A stretch of DNA of 64,000 nt, taken from Lucinisca nassula (taxonomy: Eukaryota > Mollusca > Bivalvia > Lucinida > Lucinidae). Below the pieces are notes generated by a model, which made no database searches, had not been told where the DNA came from, and worked only from the letters and a program-made list of their open reading frames with translations. Positions 57,095 to 64,000 of this stretch are shown here, piece by piece. How positions within the stretch are numbered: the first letter of the stretch is position 1; the number at the start of each line of letters is the position of its first letter. The DNA is taken from the NCBI GenBank assembly GCA_963580285.1, contig OY757020.1, forward strand, positions 97,467,497 to 97,531,496, in the 5' to 3' direction. Both the position numbers and the translations under genes were made by a program.

Positions 57095-57172
57095 TAGCCA
57101 GACTCGAACCTACAGCGGTGAGAGACCTAATGACTAAGGGTTAGCACTCTTATCCACTAGGCCACGCAGGCT
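57095..57172 (-). repeat. tRNA-like head of SINE D type, touching the LINE 5' end
   Basis: Minus strand: GCGTGGCCTAGTGGATAAGA, CATTAGGTCTCTCACCGCTG and GTAGGTTCGAGTCTGGC match SINE D at 26.33 kb, including the long anticodon region. The SINE body is absent; the LINE copy 4 5' tip follows directly. Acceptor ends do not pair, so not a tRNA gene. Confidence 0.65.
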
Positions 57173-57892
57173 CAGTGTTTGGTATATACACCTTTACCTG
57201 AACAGAAAGATATGCTAATTTGATTACCTTGCGTAGAACTAGTGTATTAAAAGTCAACACGTAAGTACTTGTTGGTTTTAATACACCATTTCTACGATGT
57301 TACGTATACCAACTACGCATCCTCGTAAGTTTTCGATGCTTTCTTCATCGCTGCAAGGACGTAATTCCGGGCTGCGTATTTACACGAATTAAGTTTATCG
57401 TGTAAAGACACCTTAACTTTCAGTTCGAATATATTTTGGTTTTGAGCAGATAGTCAACTTGCTGCTTTCACTCGACTTCAAGTAGAAGATCACCTGACTT
57501 AAGCGTTTTTATGCTTTTTCGGTGTCTAGCTATACTCTATACTCTTTTCGATCACAAAGGGCGATAGACTGGATACAGTTCGTGTTTCATCAAGTGATAT
57601 CATAACCAAGAAGCATGAAAAATTGTTAATCATTGGTGCTGCAAACTGCAGACTGGGTTCATCGGAGTCAAATGACTGGACTTTTTACGTTTGGTCGTAT
57701 TGTTACTACAAATGTGCCTCCCCATGATGAAAGCTTTTAGGTTCGTCCCAAGTGCTCTCCGCCCACCGTGGAGCCCTACAAGGGAACACCACAATGGAGT
57801 GGCTATCCGTCTCACAGGTGACACAGATACACTTGAGATAAACTCGCATAAACAAAACACGATTGGTCCGTTTGGCCACAGCCTTCTAAGAT
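57173..57892 (-). pseudogene. Group B LINE remnant: 5' UTR and N-terminal ORF1
   Basis: On the minus strand the 5' UTR runs 57892-57730, then MGRHICSNNTTKRKK starts ORF1 near 57729. Blocks similar to TRTVSSLSPFVIEK, EVEKQQVDYLL and RPCSDEESIENL follow with many frameshifts, ending at VYIPN. More decayed than the plus-strand B copy. Its 5' limit coincides with that of the plus-strand B copy. Confidence 0.78.
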
Positions 57893-57934
57893 AACAAGAG
57901 GGCCATGATGGCCCTGGATCGCTCACCTGATCCA
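57893..57934 (+). mobile_element. Stub of a Helentron-like 5' end (H7)
   Basis: ACAAGAGGGCCATGATGGCC and CTGGATCGCTCACCTGATCC, 42 bp, identical in type to the 5' tips of H2 and H3, then cut by the tail of LINE copy 6. No core is left in view. Confidence 0.7.
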
Positions 57935-58051
57935 TGATGATGATGATGATTTCGTGTTTAACGACGCGGCAACCCTCTTTGTGGGTCATAAGCGTCAAAC
58001 GGTTAATGGATAACGGCATTGAGAATTATGAGGTTATTATAAGTAAAAAAG

Positions 58052-60798
58052 TTAGTTTGATATGTATAAAAATCTTAAACAATTAAAACTTATGAAAAAG
58101 TCCAATTTCTTTTTAAAAGGTACATCTTGAAACAATTGTTGCAAAGTGTCAGCTTTGAAGTATAAGTTTCGGGACTGTGAAAAGTCTACACATTCAATTA
58201 AAATATGTTTCACAGTGAATGGCTGATCACAGCCTACGCAGGAAGGCTGTTCATCACCATTTAAAATATAAGAATGAGTAACTCTAGTATGGCCAATGCG
58301 CAGTCGTGTTAATACTACATCCTCTTTCCTGGAAAACTGTGGAGGAGAGCACCTTGTTCGAACGACAGGTTTAATGGCATGGAGTTTGTTATTTATTGCA
58401 CGGTTCCATTCGCCTTGCCATTCCGACAAGATGTATCTGTTGATAAAAGGTTTAAAATTATTAAAAGGAATTTTAAAAACAGACGGATTAAGATTGAGCG
58501 ACTCCTTTGCTTTCTTGTCAGCAAACTCATTGCCGACAATGCCAATATGGCTTGGAAGCCAACAAAACAAGATTTGGTGCGTTTTAGAAATTTCATGATG
58601 TTTTTCGATCAGTTTTTGTATTTGAGGATTTTTAGATGATGAATGGTCTTAAGCCTTAAGCACAGAAAGTGAATCAGAAAATATAATTGCTTTTTGAAAT
58701 GATGAAGAACCGGTAAAAATTTAAAGCTAGGTCTATTGCTTTTGCTTCAGCTGTAAAAATAGATGAACCATCTGGAAGGCGCAAGGTTTGGTGCGTATCT
58801 TTAGAAACATATGCACAACCAACTTTATCTCCTTCTTTGGAACCATCAGTATAGACTTGCTGGTAATCATTGTAACGTGACTGCAGTACCTGAAAGTTTT
58901 GTTTGAGTAGCATTGGATTTGATTCGGATTTTTTACCATCATGTAAGTCAAACAGAATAAAAGGTTTTTTTAATACACCAAGATGGAACTTCGGCCGTTT
59001 CATGTTTTTGAATATTTTAAGGTTGATACCTGAATTTTCTAGCAGTGGTAAAATTCGTAATCCAAAAGGTTTGATTGCTGTGTGTTTAGTTTCATACTTA
59101 TCTACAAATTCAGATGGAAATGAAATTTGGAATGCCGGGTTAGATGGATTAGCAGCAAGTCTGATAGCGTAATGAAGAGAAAGTTTCTCTCTGCCCTGAG
59201 AGCTGGCGTGTAGCTACAGTTGTACCAATTCCGAAACCAGGGAAAGATCATGCAGAACCTACAAATTAAAAGGCGAAGTTAAAGATGGTTCACCTGCTTC
59301 CACATAAAGGCTTAATACGGGAGAAGTACGGAACGCCCCCATAGCCAGACGAAGGCCTTGGTGATGGATAGTATCCAAAGATTTTAAATAAGACTTTCTG
59401 GCAGAACCATAAACAATAGACCCATAATCTAATTTAGATCTTATCAGAGACCGGTAAAGATGTAATAAAGTGTATCGATCTGCTCCCCAACTTGTATGAG
59501 CTAAAACTTTCAAACGATTCAAAGCTTTTAAGCATTTCGCTTTAAGATATTTAATAACGGGAATAAAAGATAACTTTTGATCAAATATGACCCCAAGAAA
59601 TTTGGCTTCTTCAACAACAGGAATTTGTGATCCATATAAAAACAAGGATGTTCGTGTTTCTTCCGTAGTTTACAAAAATGAACACACTGCGTTTTCGACT
59701 TGGAGAACTTGAAATCATTTTTATCAGTCCATTCTTCTATTCTTTTTAAATTTTGTTGTAACTTTCGTTCAATTGTTTTCATATTTTTGGAACGGTAACA
59801 TATACAAAAATCGTCAACATACAAGAAACAATCAGTTTTGTCGTCCAAACATTGTACGATATTGTTTATTTTGATGTTAAATAGCGTAGTTGAAAGAATA
59901 CTACCCTGTGGGACACCCTGTTCTTGATAATAGAAATCTGACACGGTAGACCCCACACGCACCTGAAACATGCGCTCCCCTAAAAAGCTTTCAATAAAAC
60001 TGGGAAGTTTGCCTCTTAAGCCAATGTTATGGAGATCTTTCAATATTCCATAACGCCATGTTGTATCGTATGCTTTCTCTAAGTCGAATAAGACAGCTAC
60101 TACGTGTTCTTTGTTAATAAAAGCATTTCGTATAAATGTTTCTAGTCTTATTAAATTGTCGTTGGTACTACATTCCGAACGAAAACCCGATTGATATTCG
60201 GAAATGAGGTTGTTGGACTCTAAGTACCAGACTAATCTCTTGTTTATCATTCTCTCCAATGTTTTACACAAACAACTTGTCAAAGCTATCGGATGATAAT
60301 TTGTAGGTTCTGCATGATCTTTCCCTGGTTTCGGAATTGGTACAACTGTAGCTACACGCCAGCTCTCAGGGCAGACCCCCGTTTCCCAACTATCATTAAA
60401 GATATCTAAAAGTGTTGAAAGAGAACTTTTTGGCAGATGCTTAAGCATCTGATAATGAATTTCATCGGGACCGGTTGCCGTATCATGTGATTTTTCAATA
60501 GCTTCAAGAAGTTCGGATAAGTTAAAAGGTTTGTTGTATTCTTCGTAATTAAGGGATTTAAAGTTTAGATTTCTTTTCTCTTGGTCTTTTTGGAAATTTC
60601 TAAAAGAGTCGGAATAATTACGCGATGATAAATTTCTCAAGAATGTGTTCCCAAGAGTATCTGAAATATCTTTTTTTTTGTTGAAGCTATTGTGTCAAAT
60701 TCGTTATTTAAATGTGTAAAACTAGCGGGCTTTGTTTTTCCTGAAATTTTTCGTACCATATCCCAAACCTTTTTAATGGGGGTTTTGCAGTTCAATTT
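58052..60798 (-). pseudogene. LINE ORF2, decayed (copy 6)
   Basis: C-terminal module, RNase H (VYTDGSKEGD, FTAEAKAIDLAL) and RT (FDLEKAYDTT, QGVPQGSILS, FLYVDDFCIC) are present. Damage: a deletion of about 20 nt near 58113, a stop after DHSS, shifts near 58690 and 59010, a 75-bp inverted insert at 59194-59268, a deletion near 59645 and a frame change at 60685. The YVDD box is intact but the protein cannot be made whole. Confidence 0.9.
59190..59268 (+). other. Inverted templated insertion inside copy 6
   Basis: These 79 bp equal the reverse complement of 60297-60375 of the same LINE copy (CCCTGAGAGCTGGCGTGTAG through GCAGAACCTACAAATTA). The first four bases (TCTG) are shared with the normal sequence and act as junction microhomology. 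Confidence 0.93.
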
Positions 60799-63700
60799 TG
60801 ATGATGATGATGATGATGATGATTTCGTGTTTAACGACGCGTCAACCCTCTTTGTGGGTCATAAGCGTCAAACGGTTGATGGTTAAACGGCATGAATAAT
60901 TATGATGATATTAAAAGTAAAAAGTCAGAATGATAATGTATAAAAATCTGAAACAGTTAAATCTTATGAAAAAGTCCAATTTCTTTTAAGAATAAAATAA
61001 TATTATCAACAGGTACATCTCGAAACAGTTGTTGCAAAGTGTCAGCTTTGAAATATAAAATACGTGAGGGTGAAAAGTCCACACAGTCAATTAAGATATG
61101 TTTCACAGTGAATGGCTGATTACAACCTACACAAGAAGGCTGATCATCACCATTAAAAATATAAGAATGAGTAACTCTAGTATGGCCGATGCGCAGTCGT
61201 GTTAATACTACGTCCTCTTTTCTGGAAAACTGTGGAGGAGAGCATTTTGTACTAACGACAGGTTTAATGGCATGGAGTTTGTTATTTATCGCACGGTCCC
61301 ATTCGCCTTGCCATTCCGACAAGATGTATCTGTTGATAAATGGTTTAAAATTGTTAAAAGGAATTTCAAAAGCAGATGGATCAAGATTGAGCGATTCCTT
61401 TGCTTTCTTGTCAGCATATTCATTGCCGACAATGCCAATATGGCTCGGAAGCCAACAAAACAAGATTTGTTGTGTTTTAGAAATTTCATGATGTTTTTCG
61501 ATCAATTTTTGAATTTGAGGATTTTTAGATGATGAATGGTCTAAAGCCTTAAGCACAGAAAGTGAATCCGAAAATATAATTGCTTTTTGAATTGTTGAAG
61601 AACTGATAAAATCTAAAGCTAGGTCTATTGCTTTGGCTTCAGCTGTAAAAATAGATGAACCATCTGGAAGGCGCATGGTTTTGTGCGTATCTTTAGAAAC
61701 ATACGCACAGCCAACTTTATCTCCTTCTTTGGAACCATCAGTATAGACTTGCTGGTAATCATTGTAACGTGACTGCAGTACCTGAAAGTTTTGTTTGAGA
61801 AGTATTGGATTTGATTCGGATTTTTTTCCATCATGTAAGTCAAACAGAATAGAAGGTTGTTTAATACACCAAGATGGAACTTCGGCGGTTTCATGTTTTT
61901 GAATATTTTTAAGGTCGATACCTGAATTTTCCAGCAGTGGTAAAATACGTAATCCAAAAGGTTTGATTGCTGTGGGTTTTGTTTCATACTTATCTACAAA
62001 TTGAGGTCGAAATGAAATTTTGGATGCCGGGTTAGATGGATTTGCAGCAAGTCTGATAGCATACTGAAGAGAAAGTTTCTCTCTGCGCGAGGTTAAAGAT
62101 GGTTCACCTGCTTCTACATAAAGGCTTAATACGGGAGAAGTACGGAAGGCTCCCATGGCCAGACGAAGGCCTTGGTGATGGATAGTATCCAAGGATTTTA
62201 AATAGGACTTTCTGGCAGAACCATAAACAACAGACCCATAATCTAATTTAGATCTTATTAAAGACCGGTAAAGATGTAATAAAGTATACCGATCTGCTCC
62301 CCAACTTGTATGAGCTAAAACTTTCAAAAGATTCAAAGCTTTTAAGCATTTCGCTTTAAGATATTTAATATGGGGAATAAAAGATAACTTTTGATCAAAT
62401 ATGACCCCAAGAAATTTGGCTTCTTCAACAACAGGAATTTGTGATCCGTATAAAAACAGGGAAGGATGTTCGTGTTTCTTCCGTAGTTTACAAAAATGAA
62501 CACACTGCGTTTTCGACTTGGAGAACTTGAAACCATTTTTATCAGTCCATTCTTCTATTCTTTTTAAATTTTGTTGTAACTTTCGTTCAATTGTTTTCAT
62601 ATTTTTTGAACGGTAACATATACAAAAATCATCAACATACAATGAACAATCAGTTTTGTCGTCCAAACATTGTACAATATTGTTTATTTTGATGTTAAAT
62701 AGCGTAGTTGAAAGAATACTACCCTGTGGGACACCCTGTTCTTGATCATAGAAATCTGACAGGGTAGACCCCACACGCACCTGAAACATGCGCTCCCCTA
62801 AAAAGCTTTCAATAAAACTGGGAAGTTTTCCTCTTAAGCCAATGTTATGTAGATATTTCAATATTCCATAACGCCATGTTGTATCATATGCTTTCTCCAA
62901 GTCGAAAAAGACAGCCACTACGTGTTCTTTGTTAATAAAAGCATCTCGTATAAATGTTTCTAGTCTTATTAAATTGTCATTGGTACTACGTTCCGAACGA
63001 AAGCCCGATTGATATTCTGAAATGAGGTTGTTGGACTCTAAGTACCAGACTAATCTCTTGTTTATCATTCTCTCCAATGTTTTACACAAACAACTTGTCA
63101 AAGCTATCGGACGATAATTTGTAGGTTCTGCATGATCTTTCCCTGGTTTCGGAATTGGTACAACTGTAGCTACACGCCAGCTCTCAGGACAGACCCCCGT
63201 TTCCCAAATATTATTAAAGATATCTAAAAGTGTTGTAAGAGAACTTTTTGGCAGATGCTTAAGCATCTGATAATGAATTTCATCGGGGCCGGTTGCCGTA
63301 TCATGTGATTTTTCAATGGCTTCAACGAGTTCGGATAAGTTAAATGGTGTGTTGTATTCTTCGTGATTAAGGGATTTGAAGTTAAGTTTTCTTTTCTCCT
63401 GGTCCTTTTTGAAATTTCTAAAAGTGTCAGAATAATTACGCGATGATGAATTTCTCAAAAATGTGTGACCAGGAGTATCTGAAATATCTTTTTTTGTTGA
63501 AGCTATTATGTCAAATTCAGTATTTAAATGTGTAAAACTAGAAGACTTTGTTTTTCCTGAAATTTTTCGTACCATATCCCAAACCTTTTTAATGGGGGTT
63601 TTATAGTTCAATTTGGAGACATATTCTCTCCATGACTTTCGTTTGGAAGCTCGGATTGTTCGCCGAGCTTTAGCTCTAAAAACTTTTACGTCGTTGAGCT

Positions 63701-64000
63701 TTTCTGAAGTGGGATTTTTGCAGAACTTATTTAGAGCCTGTTTACGCTTTTTAATAGCTTCTTTACAGTCATTATTAAACCAAGGCTTGCTTTTCTTAGT
63801 ATTTGTGGAGGTCTTTGGAATGCATTGTTCTGATATGTTAAAAAGGGTATCTGTGAAATCAGAAACAATGTCAGATGATTCATTTAAGTGATCAACTGAT
63901 AACTCTTCTTCACATAAATTATGGAATAATTCCCAGTCGGCTTTATTCATTTTCCATTTCTGGTTACAGTCTTCATCTGGTTCATTTACGCTCTCTATTA
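60799..64000 (-). mobile_element. LINE copy 7, extends past the window
   Basis: (ATC)n tail starting in TGATGATGATGATGATGATG at 60799, 3' UTR, then ORF2 open to the edge. Inserted in ORF2 of copy 6 after GCAGTTCAATTT. Whether a target duplication and ORF1 exist cannot be seen. Confidence 0.93.
60957..63998 (-). CDS. LINE ORF2, open, partial (residues 216-1228)
   Basis: Lacks only the endonuclease part, which lies outside the window. RT (FDLEKAYD, QGVPQG, YVDD) and RNase H (YTDGS, AEAKA, FSDS, ADKK) are intact, and the C-terminal Cys/His module has CVGCNQPF. Carries His and Ile at the two positions where copy 3 is private, and its own changes (TPGH, KYLHN, TQQIL, SAFEIPF). An in-frame Met at 63950 is internal, not the start. 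Confidence 0.93.
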   Translation of the reverse strand: MESVNEPDEDCNQKWKMNKADWELFHNLCEEELSVDHLNESSDIVSDFTDTLFNISEQCIPKTSTNTKKSKPWFNNDCKEAIKKRKQALNKFCKNPTSEKLNDVKVFRAKARRTIRASKRKSWREYVSKLNYKTPIKKVWDMVRKISGKTKSSSFTHLNTEFDIIASTKKDISDTPGHTFLRNSSSRNYSDTFRNFKKDQEKRKLNFKSLNHEEYNTPFNLSELVEAIEKSHDTATGPDEIHYQMLKHLPKSSLTTLLDIFNNIWETGVCPESWRVATVVPIPKPGKDHAEPTNYRPIALTSCLCKTLERMINKRLVWYLESNNLISEYQSGFRSERSTNDNLIRLETFIRDAFINKEHVVAVFFDLEKAYDTTWRYGILKYLHNIGLRGKLPSFIESFLGERMFQVRVGSTLSDFYDQEQGVPQGSILSTTLFNIKINNIVQCLDDKTDCSLYVDDFCICYRSKNMKTIERKLQQNLKRIEEWTDKNGFKFSKSKTQCVHFCKLRKKHEHPSLFLYGSQIPVVEEAKFLGVIFDQKLSFIPHIKYLKAKCLKALNLLKVLAHTSWGADRYTLLHLYRSLIRSKLDYGSVVYGSARKSYLKSLDTIHHQGLRLAMGAFRTSPVLSLYVEAGEPSLTSRREKLSLQYAIRLAANPSNPASKISFRPQFVDKYETKPTAIKPFGLRILPLLENSGIDLKNIQKHETAEVPSWCIKQPSILFDLHDGKKSESNPILLKQNFQVLQSRYNDYQQVYTDGSKEGDKVGCAYVSKDTHKTMRLPDGSSIFTAEAKAIDLALDFISSSTIQKAIIFSDSLSVLKALDHSSSKNPQIQKLIEKHHEISKTQQILFCWLPSHIGIVGNEYADKKAKESLNLDPSAFEIPFNNFKPFINRYILSEWQGEWDRAINNKLHAIKPVVSTKCSPPQFSRKEDVVLTRLRIGHTRVTHSYIFNGDDQPSCVGCNQPFTVKHILIDCVDFSPSRILYFKADTLQQLFRDVPVDNIILFLKEIGLFHKI

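Larger units (their letters stand above)
57935..60798 (-). mobile_element. LINE copy 6: older, ORF2 part, interrupted by copy 7
   Basis: Starts with the (ATC)n tail and 3' UTR, then ORF2 in reverse up to about residue 348, where copy 7 begins. More diverged than copies 2, 3 and 7. The upstream remainder would lie beyond the window. Confidence 0.88.

Overview
The window is repeat-dense intergenic DNA from an animal genome, most probably a bivalve mollusc. That placement is inferred from the repeat classes: an I/Nimb-like LINE with gag-type ORF1 and RNase H, several tRNA-headed SINEs, many fold-back MITEs, and Helitron/Helentron-like elements with minisatellite cores. No host exon, rRNA gene or functional tRNA gene could be supported. 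Every long open frame belongs to a mobile element.

Layout. 1-7.3 kb: SINE copies, fold-back repeats and an unnamed 370-bp repeat. 7.3-18.4 kb: three tandem arrays with units of about 145-190 bp, mixed with hairpin MITEs and a short minisatellite. 18.4-34.5 kb: four non-coding elements that share their ends (ACAAGAGG at the 5' end; a hairpin plus GGTGAGCTA at the 3' end) but carry different tandem cores; one sits inside a 4.9-kb TIR-like insertion that itself interrupts another. 34.5-37.3 kb: a cluster of palindromes around GGTTCTAACGAGTACCCACA, split by a 935-bp Helentron-like element ending in hairpin plus CTAG. 37.4-64 kb: the LINE-rich zone.

The LINE zone holds seven pieces of one young LINE group (group A) plus two older relatives (group B). 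One A copy (48429-54241, minus) is complete: 5' UTR, ORF1 (464 aa, three zinc knuckles), ORF2 (1228 aa, endonuclease-RT-RNase H), an ATC-rich tail and a 12-bp target duplication. A second (37816-42319) has a 15-bp target duplication and one nonsense codon. A third (60799 to the window edge) is open as far as visible. The complete copy lies inside ORF1 of a plus-strand B element already broken by a 4.3-kb Helentron-like element, which was in turn hit by a Tc1 transposon and two SINEs.

Functionally the window is a community of autonomous and parasitic elements. The LINE encodes endonuclease, RT and RNase H. Several unrelated SINEs end in nearly the same 3' motif as the LINE (GTTGANG.GACGTTAAAC), which suggests they use its RT. 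The Helentron-like and MITE elements encode nothing here and would depend on enzymes made elsewhere. No promoters, splice sites or polyadenylation signals of host genes could be recognised.
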